Shown here: piece by piece, positions 25,443 through 31,761 of the stretch
Numbering within the stretch: the stretch's first letter is position 1
Layout: each line of letters begins with the position of its first letter
Source of the DNA: a virus
Direction: 5' to 3' (one strand)
IMG/VR virus record: IMGVR_UViG_3300043427_002137
Span: 1-36,061 of that record
DNA length: 36,061 bases
Program-made: the position numbers and the translations under genes
Notes under the pieces: generated by a model
The model's input: the letters and a program-made list of their open reading frames with translations, nothing else
The model's database searches: none
What the model was told of the DNA's origin: nothing

Positions 25443-25854
25443 CTTTTTTATTAATTTTTTGTTTCAATTCTTCTACTTCGTATGTTAAATCATCAACTTT
25501 TTGATCTTGAACATCTACTACTTCTTTAGCAGTTAATTCTATTTCTTTTAGTAATTGTTCTTTTTCTTCATCACTAAGAAATCCAGTATCACCTTCTGAT
25601 TTATGTTGAGAGGATATGATTCTTTGTGCAATTGCGGCAAGTTTAATTAAGGCATCATCATTTTTTACTGATGTATCTACTAAATCCTTTATGATTGGAC
25701 CAATCACTGCCATATCTCCTGCATGTCTAATCACCTTTTTCATTTCAGCAATCAGTTCAGATATTCGTTGTTTTTTATTTACTTGGTTATCGTATATATC
25801 CTTGAATAACCCACTTAGGTTTTTACCAGGAAATAATTCAAAGTCTGTGCTCAT
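25435..25854 (-). CDS. Small helical coiled-coil protein of the tail operon
   Basis: A 139-residue, nearly all-helical protein, with FPGKNLSGLFKDIYDNQ (8-24) near the start and a C-terminal coiled coil (about 95-137, ending VEELKQKINKKDA). It is the first gene after the phage promoter word at 25876-25885 and overlaps the spike gene by 8 bases. Similar short proteins accompany hub genes in other marine myoviruses. A chaperone or hub-assembly function is possible; no enzymatic motif is present. Confidence 0.6.
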   Translation of the reverse strand: MSTDFELFPGKNLSGLFKDIYDNQVNKKQRISELIAEMKKVIRHAGDMAVIGPIIKDLVDTSVKNDDALIKLAAIAQRIISSQHKSEGDTGFLSDEEKEQLLKEIELTAKEVVDVQDQKVDDLTYEVEELKQKINKKDA

Positions 25855-25875
25855 GATTTTACCATATTATATTAT

Positions 25876-25885
25876 ATATAAATAT
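25876..25885 (-). promoter_or_regulatory. Phage-type promoter word ATATTTATAT
   Basis: Perfect copy 21 bases before the ATG at 25854, directly following the terminator stem by 8 bases. It is the likely start of the first tail transcript (coiled-coil protein, spike, M15 peptidase, hydrolase-like protein) and possibly of the receptor cassette. Confidence 0.6.
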
Positions 25886-25921
25886 ACTAAACGAAAAAAC
25901 CTCACCGAAGTGAGGTTTTTT
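25886..25921 (-). terminator. Strong terminator with UUCG tetraloop after the dioxygenase gene
   Basis: A 12-bp stem (CCTCAC/GTGAGG plus A/T pairs, 25894-25905 with 25910-25921) closes on TTCG as read on the minus strand, giving the very stable C(UUCG)G tetraloop. A T-rich end follows. The stop codon of the dioxygenase overlaps the stem. The T runs on both sides could also stop transcription from the other strand. Confidence 0.92.
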
Positions 25922-26711
25922 AATCTTTATTAAAAAAATTTATAAATGCAAATCTTTTAAAATTATCATCTATTACAGGATTCACACTATGTAATATATT
26001 ATTTTTTGTAAAATCCAATATTGCAATATTACCAAATATAGGTTCAATTATATTTTTGTTATCTATTACAAGTTCACCTCCAAACTCATTTTTATAATCA
26101 TCATTTAAATATATTAAAATAACACATAGTCTTCCATCTACATATCCGTCACTATGTGGTTCAATAAAATTATTTTTAACATATAAAGTTAAAGTATTAC
26201 CTCTTAATATATTTTTAATATACATTTCATAGTCAGAAATATAATCTGAGTATAATGCCATTATACTTTTTTGATAAATTTTTGAAACTATATTGTTAAG
26301 TGTAGCAGACTCCGATACGAGTGTCTTAAAATACCAAGTTTGAGATATAATAGATGATATTTTTTTTAAAATATTTTCAATTTTTTTTAACGAATCAAAA
26401 CTTCCTACTATTCTTGGTGATAAGTAAAGATATTTTTTATTATTTTGTTCATATATATTATAATTAAATTTTGACCCTTCACTAAGTTCATATTCTTTAA
26501 TTATATTTTGAAAATAAAAATCAATATCATCTATTCCAACTGGAAAATCATCAAGGTCAATTGAACCATCATATCTTAACGAATCTATAATATTAAATTG
26601 AATTTCTTTATCAAAATTATTATATAATTCATTATATAACGATTCATCTAAATCTTTTATATTAAATGATAAATATCCTTCTTTTAATAACCTCTCTTTA
26701 TCTAAAACCAT
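25920..26711 (-). CDS. 2-oxoglutarate/Fe(II)-dependent dioxygenase
   Basis: A 263-residue protein. The C-terminal half has the iron and cosubstrate ligands of the P4H-like 2OG-Fe(II) superfamily: H186 and D188 in IEPHSDGY, H241 in ILHSVNP, and R253 in FKRFAF. The stretch GRLCVILIYLNDDY then GGELVI between them is the standard core. The N-terminal part is unfamiliar. Such phage enzymes may hydroxylate protein side chains, sugars or nucleobases; the substrate is unknown. The gene is extremely AT-rich (8 G/C in the 60 bases 26341-26400) and ends at a strong terminator, which suggests a transferable cargo gene. Confidence 0.78.
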   Translation of the reverse strand: MVLDKERLLKEGYLSFNIKDLDESLYNELYNNFDKEIQFNIIDSLRYDGSIDLDDFPVGIDDIDFYFQNIIKEYELSEGSKFNYNIYEQNNKKYLYLSPRIVGSFDSLKKIENILKKISSIISQTWYFKTLVSESATLNNIVSKIYQKSIMALYSDYISDYEMYIKNILRGNTLTLYVKNNFIEPHSDGYVDGRLCVILIYLNDDYKNEFGGELVIDNKNIIEPIFGNIAILDFTKNNILHSVNPVIDDNFKRFAFINFFNKD

Positions 26712-26713
26712 AT

Positions 26714-26812
26714 TTAATTTTTTTGTTTGTAAATACCGGATTTTTGTTGAGATTTTATTGTCTGTTTGGCCATTCGTTTTCTATTTTTTGTGGCAACCTC
26801 TCGTTTAGTCAT
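26714..26812 (-). CDS. Possible 32-residue highly basic peptide
   Basis: Too short for a standard ORF call. ATG 26812 overlaps the end of the upstream 190-residue gene by 8 bases, and TAA at 26716-26714 is 2 bases from the next start, so it fills the gap exactly. The peptide begins MTKREVATKNRKRMAKQ and has roughly one Lys or Arg in every three residues. It could bind nucleic acid or a phosphate-rich target; it may also be a chance frame. Confidence 0.45.
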   Translation of the reverse strand: MTKREVATKNRKRMAKQTIKSQQKSGIYKQKN

Positions 26813-27377
26813 TAGTATCCTCCTTCAATTTTCCACACTTCAAACATTCTAACTCACCATCGTTATCGGAATCACCCCAAACGTGCTCACAATTTCTATG
26901 TGCGAAATATACATCAATCACTCCATCACCATCAAAATCAATACCATCCATAATTCCATCACCATCTTCATCGACTTCAATACCGATTCTCGGTTCGTGT
27001 TTTACTATTACCACATCTTCAATTTCAATTTCTTTTACAATAGGTTTTGGTGGTGGAGGTAAATCGGGTGCATCGCTACCCATGGTATTACTTAAAGACA
27101 CACCATCTTCTTCATCCATTTTTTGAACTAGCATTTTATCCTTATCGGTATCACTAAACCAGTAGTCAATGATTTTACCATAAGAGCCAATAAATGCACC
27201 TAACATTAGAAGTAATAATTCTTTCCATTCTTGACCAACTATGGTTTCGGTATGAATAGAAATAACAATACCGAATGTTAGTAATAAAAATGTAAATAAT
27301 ACGATGGCTGTGATTAACCATCTTCGTTTCATCATTGAATTTAATAAATCCTTAAATCCAGAACTTTGATTCTCCAT
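26805..27377 (-). CDS. Holin-like membrane protein with Ca-binding-like repeat and zinc-ribbon tail
   Basis: A 190-residue protein. Two hydrophobic segments lie at about 20-41 and 53-70; the stretch GAFIGSYGKIIDYWFSDTDKD resembles the end of holins of marine T4-like phages (small residues, then YWF, then a charged tail). After this come a Pro-rich linker (104-112), a Ca-binding-like DEDGDGIMDGIDFDGDGVID run (136-155), and a possible zinc site from C163, H165, C178 and C181. It has a phage promoter word 25 bases upstream. If it is a holin, the cytosolic or periplasmic tail is unusual and might regulate timing. It may instead be a membrane-anchored virion or host-takeover protein. Confidence 0.5.
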   Translation of the reverse strand: MENQSSGFKDLLNSMMKRRWLITAIVLFTFLLLTFGIVISIHTETIVGQEWKELLLLMLGAFIGSYGKIIDYWFSDTDKDKMLVQKMDEEDGVSLSNTMGSDAPDLPPPPKPIVKEIEIEDVVIVKHEPRIGIEVDEDGDGIMDGIDFDGDGVIDVYFAHRNCEHVWGDSDNDGELECLKCGKLKEDTND

Positions 27378-27402
27378 TTTATGTAATCTCCCTATTTTTT
27401 AC

Positions 27403-27412
27403 ATATAAATAT
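27403..27412 (-). promoter_or_regulatory. Phage-type promoter word ATATTTATAT
   Basis: Perfect copy 25 bases before the ATG at 27377 and 8 bases after the terminator stem at 27421-27445. The leader contains AGGGAGA, which may act as a ribosome-binding site. Confidence 0.6.
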
Positions 27413-27445
27413 AAAATAAAAAACCCCAACAATTAGTTGGGGTTT
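27413..27445 (-). terminator. Rho-independent terminator of the carbamoyltransferase gene
   Basis: A perfect 10-bp stem, AAACCCCAAC (27445-27436 on the minus strand) with GTTGGGGTTT (27430-27421), a 5-base loop, then TTTATTTTAT. It lies 18 bases after the carbamoyltransferase stop codon. Confidence 0.9.
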
Positions 27446-27462
27446 AATTTAATAAAATTACA

Positions 27463-29178
27463 TTATTTTATTTTCTTTTTTACAATATAATTGTGTAATA
27501 CTAATATATCCATTTCACAATCCAAGAATGTTTTTATTGCAGTTTCTGGATCTAAAACCATTGTTTGGTCTTTCAAATTAAAGGATGTATTAAGAACAAT
27601 TGGATAACCATTATCCCTCTCTAATTGATTAAGCAATTTGTAGATACGAGTATGTTGTCTATTATTAAGAGTTTGAATTCTAGCAGAACCATCCACATGA
27701 GTAATAGCAGGTAGATTTTTTCTATGTTCTTCTTTCACCTTCACCACTTGATTCATATAAGGAACAAGATGTTTGTAATCAAAGTATTTCATTCGTTCTT
27801 CCTCTTTTACAATTGGTGCAAAAGGTCTAAACCCTTCTCGTTTCTTAATAACACGATTGACTCGTGCTTTCATTTGTGGGTCTCGTGGATTAGCGAGAAT
27901 AGAACGATTCCCAAGGGCTCGAGAACCAAACTCCATTCTACCCTCGAACCAACCAACCACATTTCCATCAGTAATTTCTTTACTGATGATTGGAATAATC
28001 TCGGAGTGGTTTTTATATTCATACCAAACATCATCTTTATATTGTTCTAAAACTTTTAATATTTCTTCATTTGTATAGGATGGTCCTAAATACGGATTAG
28101 TATTTATAACTCTTGTTTTGTTATTCAATTCATTATACCAATAATAAAGTGCAGACCCGATAGCAGAACCTGCATCCGATGGAGCAGCTGGAATCCAAAG
28201 ACCTTTAAATGGAGTCATGTGGGTTATCTTTCCATTAGCAGTTCCGTTGTAAGCACATCCTCCACTCAAACAAACATTATTAGTAGGTCTTAATGCAATT
28301 GCACGATTGAGTAATTTAAAGAAATAATGTTCGTATTGAAATTGTAAAGTTGCAGCTAAATCCTTATGGTCTTGTGTTATTTCTTCATCTGGTAATCTAT
28401 TAGTGATTCCAAGTAATTCTCCAAGATTTTCATTAAACATAGATTTATTATCCCAATCATAAGTGAAATACTCCATATTGATTTTATAACCACCTTCATT
28501 GGTAGGTGAAATAATTTTGAAAAACTTGCCTAAGTATTTTCTATAATCACCATATGGGGCTAGACCCATTACTTTATACTCACCTTCATTGGGTTTGAAT
28601 CCAAGAAACGCGGTGAAAGCAGAATACAACATTCCTAATGAATCTGGAAAATCTATTGTTTGTAATTTAACTATTCGGTTTTCTTCTCCATACGCAATTA
28701 CGGTAGTTTCCCATTCCCCAACTCCATCTACCGAAACAATCATAGACCTCTCATAAGGTGATGTATAAAATGAGTACGCTAGATGAGAAAGGTGATGTTC
28801 GGTGTAGAATAATTTAGAAGTTGGAAATAACTTTTTAATTTCTTTTTCTACCCTTTTGTATTCGTGTTTATTATTGTAAATTATTTTTTGTCTATTGATT
28901 TCATTAAGAACCCCACCTCGTTTTGTAGATTTTTCAATTCTATCAATTTTAGTATCAGGTATTTCATAAAAGGTCACTACATCTATATCACTTGGTGTGA
29001 TACCATGAGTTTCTAATAACCAATTAATAGTATTGATTGGAAAAGATGAATCGTGTTTGATACCAGTAAATCTTTCTTCTTCTACTGCACCAACAACTTC
29101 ACCATTCTTAATAAGTGCTGCAGCTGAATCATGGTACCCACAACTTATACCTAAAATAAAAAAATTATTCGTCTTCAT
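27463..29178 (-). CDS. NodU/CmcH-family O-carbamoyltransferase
   Basis: A 571-residue enzyme that would transfer a carbamoyl group from carbamoyl phosphate, through a carbamoyl-adenylate, to a hydroxyl. The N-terminal kinase-like domain starts FILGISCGYHDSAAAL, with EEERFTGIKHD at about 34-43 and the histidine cluster HHLSH at 128-132. The C-terminal YrdC-like domain is recognised by GWFEGRMEFGSRALGNRS (about 408-426). The size is usual for the family. ATG 29178 is chosen; TTG 29181 adds one residue. It overlaps the sigma gene by 14 bases and ends at a terminator. Phage targets may be nucleobases (with hydroxymethyl groups) or sugars; the neighbouring dioxygenase and distant glycan genes make either possible. 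Confidence 0.9.
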   Translation of the reverse strand: MKTNNFFILGISCGYHDSAAALIKNGEVVGAVEEERFTGIKHDSSFPINTINWLLETHGITPSDIDVVTFYEIPDTKIDRIEKSTKRGGVLNEINRQKIIYNNKHEYKRVEKEIKKLFPTSKLFYTEHHLSHLAYSFYTSPYERSMIVSVDGVGEWETTVIAYGEENRIVKLQTIDFPDSLGMLYSAFTAFLGFKPNEGEYKVMGLAPYGDYRKYLGKFFKIISPTNEGGYKINMEYFTYDWDNKSMFNENLGELLGITNRLPDEEITQDHKDLAATLQFQYEHYFFKLLNRAIALRPTNNVCLSGGCAYNGTANGKITHMTPFKGLWIPAAPSDAGSAIGSALYYWYNELNNKTRVINTNPYLGPSYTNEEILKVLEQYKDDVWYEYKNHSEIIPIISKEITDGNVVGWFEGRMEFGSRALGNRSILANPRDPQMKARVNRVIKKREGFRPFAPIVKEEERMKYFDYKHLVPYMNQVVKVKEEHRKNLPAITHVDGSARIQTLNNRQHTRIYKLLNQLERDNGYPIVLNTSFNLKDQTMVLDPETAIKTFLDCEMDILVLHNYIVKKKIK

Positions 29179-29929
29179 CAAATATATCTAATTCAAGTTC
29201 TATTTTAGAAGTATCAATCCAAAAAGGTTTTTCACTTACAGAAAAATCCCCATTCTCAAGATACTCGTTTAACATTTTTTTCTGATGTTGTTTCATTATA
29301 TTTACAACTTTGGTAATATAATGGGTTTTACAATCAGTCATTTCTCTTATAAGTAGATACAAGTGTTTTTTATTGAAATTTTCTATGTATTGACTTCTAC
29401 GAAACAACTCCAATACTGCATCTGCAATTTGTATATCTCTTTTTTTATTGAATACGGTAGCAAGATGTTTATCCCAATACTCTAACATTATATCATTAAA
29501 CTCTCTGAATTCAGTAGCCTCCTCTGTTTCATAGAAATCATTTTCAGGATTCCATGTTTCTGGCATTTCTGAAATTAGAGCATTCTGTTTCCATCTCTTG
29601 TAATTACCATTATTTTTTAGAATCAAATGATTCTTTGCAATAATAGTAAAGTATGAGAATGCTCTACCCTTACCTTCTTTGTACATATGCATTTTTTCAA
29701 CCATTGTAGAAACTACTTCTGTTTGAATGTCTTTTTTAGGTACATCAAAGTAAGAGAATTTGAATGTGTTAATTACATTTTCTGCCAATTTTTCAAATGG
29801 ATATTTAATTCTTTCTTCGTAGATTCTTGACCTTTTGATTGGATCTTTTGTTTTATTATATTCAACTATTGCATCTTGTGCAGGAGTACCAAAATAAATT
29901 TTATCTTTTGGTTTTCTTTGTTTCATCAT
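29165..29929 (-). CDS. gp55-like late-transcription sigma factor
   Basis: A 254-residue protein. The conserved core GRAFSYFTIIAKNHL (88-102) matches the sigma region 2-like motif of T4 gp55 and marine phage relatives, with helical flanks before it and NGNYKRWKQN after. Proteins of this kind direct host RNA polymerase to late phage promoters together with the sliding clamp. The C-terminus reads IELELDIFDEDE, an acidic and hydrophobic tail like the clamp-binding end of gp55. The start can be 29929 or the second ATG at 29926. It is 1 base from the 87-residue membrane gene and overlaps the carbamoyltransferase. This is the obvious candidate for reading the ATATTTATAT word, although that link is not shown. 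Confidence 0.72.
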   Translation of the reverse strand: MMKQRKPKDKIYFGTPAQDAIVEYNKTKDPIKRSRIYEERIKYPFEKLAENVINTFKFSYFDVPKKDIQTEVVSTMVEKMHMYKEGKGRAFSYFTIIAKNHLILKNNGNYKRWKQNALISEMPETWNPENDFYETEEATEFREFNDIMLEYWDKHLATVFNKKRDIQIADAVLELFRRSQYIENFNKKHLYLLIREMTDCKTHYITKVVNIMKQHQKKMLNEYLENGDFSVSEKPFWIDTSKIELELDIFDEDE

Positions 29930-29930
29930 A

Positions 29931-30194
29931 TTATAATTCTTGATTTAGATCTTCGATAATGTTTTTTAGTTGCTCGAACGTGGCACCAACCTCATCATCC
30001 TTTTCAAAGACTTCTCGATTATCTATATCTCGCATTTGTTGTAATGTAGTTTCAATTTTAATACGAGTTCCTTCCACAACATCGGTTAGAGTATCTTCAA
30101 GTTCTTCGTTTTGTTTGATAAGGTTTCTTAAACCAATTCCCAAAACAATATTAAGTATAGCTAATAAAACAAGGAGTGTATAAACTAATTCCAT
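29931..30194 (-). CDS. Small membrane-anchored coiled-coil protein
   Basis: An 87-residue protein with a single N-terminal membrane helix (about 4-23, VYTLLVLLAILNIVLGIGL), then a charged helical region with coiled-coil character (LIKQNEELEDTLTDVVEG and later EQLKNIIEDL). It lies between the sigma gene and the 125-residue gene with gaps of only 1 and 3 bases, so it is co-translated. A spanin-like or lysis-accessory role is possible because the endolysin lies two genes upstream, but no defining feature proves it. Confidence 0.6.
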   Translation of the reverse strand: MELVYTLLVLLAILNIVLGIGLRNLIKQNEELEDTLTDVVEGTRIKIETTLQQMRDIDNREVFEKDDEVGATFEQLKNIIEDLNQEL

Positions 30195-30197
30195 AAG

Positions 30198-30575
30198 TTA
30201 GGTTGTTTTTATTGAAGATTTGATATTCTGAAGTAATTGTAATTCGTTGTGGAACACTTTCTTTTCAAATTCTTCTCTATCTTTTTCAATGTAATTTCTT
30301 ACAACATTAATAACATAATCGTTGAATGGTAGTGGAGATTGTGCAACATAAGTAAATTTGTGATTGGTGATTGTAATTGAAGTATCTCCAACTTTTACAT
30401 AATATCCCAATCGTTTGTTGGAGATATAATACTTACCACTTATAGGGGCAGTAATACATTCAGTATCATCATCATCAAAAAGTAATCCAATAATATCGAT
30501 TACTAATTGTTCGTGCTCTTGAGGTGCATAAGGAGGAATGAGTTTATTTTTAAATTTCGTAAATAAAGATTTCAT
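30198..30575 (-). CDS. Unknown small phage protein
   Basis: A 125-residue protein that starts with a basic stretch (SLFTKFKNKLIPP), followed by a central region with beta strands (APISGKYYISNKRLGYYVK, then TSITITNHKFTYV) and a helical Lys/Glu C-terminus. No family is recognised. It follows the endolysin gene after 6 bases and precedes the membrane protein after 3, so it likely shares the host-type promoter at 31167-31197. Confidence 0.55.
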   Translation of the reverse strand: MKSLFTKFKNKLIPPYAPQEHEQLVIDIIGLLFDDDDTECITAPISGKYYISNKRLGYYVKVGDTSITITNHKFTYVAQSPLPFNDYVINVVRNYIEKDREEFEKKVFHNELQLLQNIKSSIKTT

Positions 30576-30581
30576 AACTTT

Positions 30582-31142
30582 TTAGAATTTAGATTTAAGG
30601 TTTTGGTTTTCAATAATTTCTTGTAGTTTTAAAATGTAATTAGGGTCTTCTGCATAAGAAGATGAGAGATATGAAAAATAATCACTCTCACTTTTTAATT
30701 TATGAAGATAGGTTGATGAATACAATGCATAATCATATACAGATTCGGTCCAAGTATCATAATACGCATGACCGTGTTGTGTACCACCTGCAGTATTAAT
30801 TCGTGTTACTGCTTGTTTCATTCCAAAAAGGTTGTTGTTTTCATTAAACATTTTGGATTTAAAATGTGCAGTTTCTAATTTAGCCTGGGCTAATACTATG
30901 TGTGGGAATTTGAAATTCAACTCTTTGATTTTAGAAATCAATTTTTCTTCTGAGAATTCATTTTGTTTTGCAAAGATTAATTCAATTTCTTGTTCGGTTA
31001 ATTCACCATCTCTATAATTTTGTATTTGTGATACTGCACCAATAGAGATTAATACCGATACTACGAAAATGAATTTGGGTAAGTGATTTGAAAAATTAAT
31101 CTTTTTGAAATCTCTTGATTTTTTGTCATAAATGTAAATCAT
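30582..31142 (-). CDS. Membrane-anchored glucosaminidase-type endolysin (GH73-like)
   Basis: A 186-residue protein. A hydrophobic segment at about 28-44 (FIFVVSVLISIGAVSQI) would act as an uncleaved or releasable N-terminal anchor. The catalytic part includes IVLAQAKLETAHFKSKMF and NENNNLFGMK, the GH73/FlgJ-type pattern, with the Glu of LETAHF as the likely acid. It ends with the YDYALYSSTYL and YAEDPNYILKLQ motifs of this fold. ATG 31142 is chosen: the longer frame starts at a TTG at 31169 that lies inside the TATCTTTG promoter box. It is the best candidate for host lysis, distinct from the M15 enzyme of the tail. Confidence 0.8.
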   Translation of the reverse strand: MIYIYDKKSRDFKKINFSNHLPKFIFVVSVLISIGAVSQIQNYRDGELTEQEIELIFAKQNEFSEEKLISKIKELNFKFPHIVLAQAKLETAHFKSKMFNENNNLFGMKQAVTRINTAGGTQHGHAYYDTWTESVYDYALYSSTYLHKLKSESDYFSYLSSSYAEDPNYILKLQEIIENQNLKSKF

Positions 31143-31166
31143 AATAGTTTTAAATTTGATACAATA

Positions 31167-31197
31167 CAAAGATACGAAAAAAAACTGAAGCTACCAA
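31167..31197 (-). promoter_or_regulatory. Host-type (Bacteroidetes sigma) promoter for the endolysin
   Basis: Minus-strand TTG (31197-31195), 20 bases, TATCTTTG (31174-31167), then 24 bases to ATG 31142. The box CGTATCTTTG is nearly identical to those before the primase and nucleotidyltransferase genes. Its presence fixes the start codon choice for the endolysin. Confidence 0.78.
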
Positions 31198-31214
31198 GTC
31201 ATCTTGTAATTTTT

Positions 31215-31472
31215 TTACGCCTCACCTATAACATCACTCATAAACATATTTGATGAGCTCATTTTTTTAGAAATAGAATTCAATTCCATTACTTGTTTAT
31301 TTAATATTTCAAGATTTTTTTGAATTTTATCATTAACATTATCCGAATTAATTATATTGGTTTCTACCAACTCATCAAAAATTGCACTCAATGTAATTTC
31401 TAATGTTAGAATTCGTTCAAACAGAATAGTAGTTTCATCCTTTTCTTGGATGGGTTTCTTTTTAGAGTTCAT
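31215..31472 (-). CDS. Small helical protein, unknown
   Basis: An 85-residue charged helical protein (KKPIQEKDETTILFERIL, and KNLEILNKQVMELNSI in heptad style). Its start overlaps the end of the 93-residue gene by 11 bases, so it depends on upstream transcription. No recognisable family. There is no terminator before the endolysin promoter, so readthrough is possible. Confidence 0.55.
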   Translation of the reverse strand: MNSKKKPIQEKDETTILFERILTLEITLSAIFDELVETNIINSDNVNDKIQKNLEILNKQVMELNSISKKMSSSNMFMSDVIGEA

Positions 31473-31743
31473 TTGATGATGAATAATTTAATAATGTGGA
31501 TTTTAAAAAATTATTAAATTCAATATCAAGTTGGTTATCATAAACTGCATCAATATCATATAGAGTCTTTCCAAAAGATTCTTTTATTGTTGATTCGGTG
31601 AAACCCATGGCAGCTGCCATTCTCATACAAATGACTTTGTACTCGTGGATATCAAAATCATCAGGTATTATCATTTGGATTTTAGAAGCTTCTCTACAAT
31701 CTTCTAACATTTCTCCACTATATTTAAATATAAGTTTTGCCAT
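31462..31743 (-). CDS. Unknown small phage protein
   Basis: A 93-residue acidic, mixed alpha/beta protein beginning MAKLIFKYSGEMLEDCREASK, with IIPDDFDIHEYKVICMRMAAAMGF in the middle. No known motif is visible. It is 18 bases after the COG5610-like gene and overlaps the 85-residue gene by 11 bases. The function is not predictable from sequence alone. Confidence 0.6.
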   Translation of the reverse strand: MAKLIFKYSGEMLEDCREASKIQMIIPDDFDIHEYKVICMRMAAAMGFTESTIKESFGKTLYDIDAVYDNQLDIEFNNFLKSTLLNYSSSNEL

Positions 31744-31761
31744 AATTGTTGTATTTTAATT

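Noticed and set aside
2763-27412. T4-type late promoter TATAAATA driving plus-strand transcription
   Set aside because: Read on the plus strand the word contains TATAAATA, but there are no plausible plus-strand genes downstream; all copies sit ahead of minus-strand starts.
31143-31169. TTG start for the endolysin at 31169
   Set aside because: The TTG lies in the -7 box TATCTTTG of a promoter; the first possible ATG downstream is 31142.
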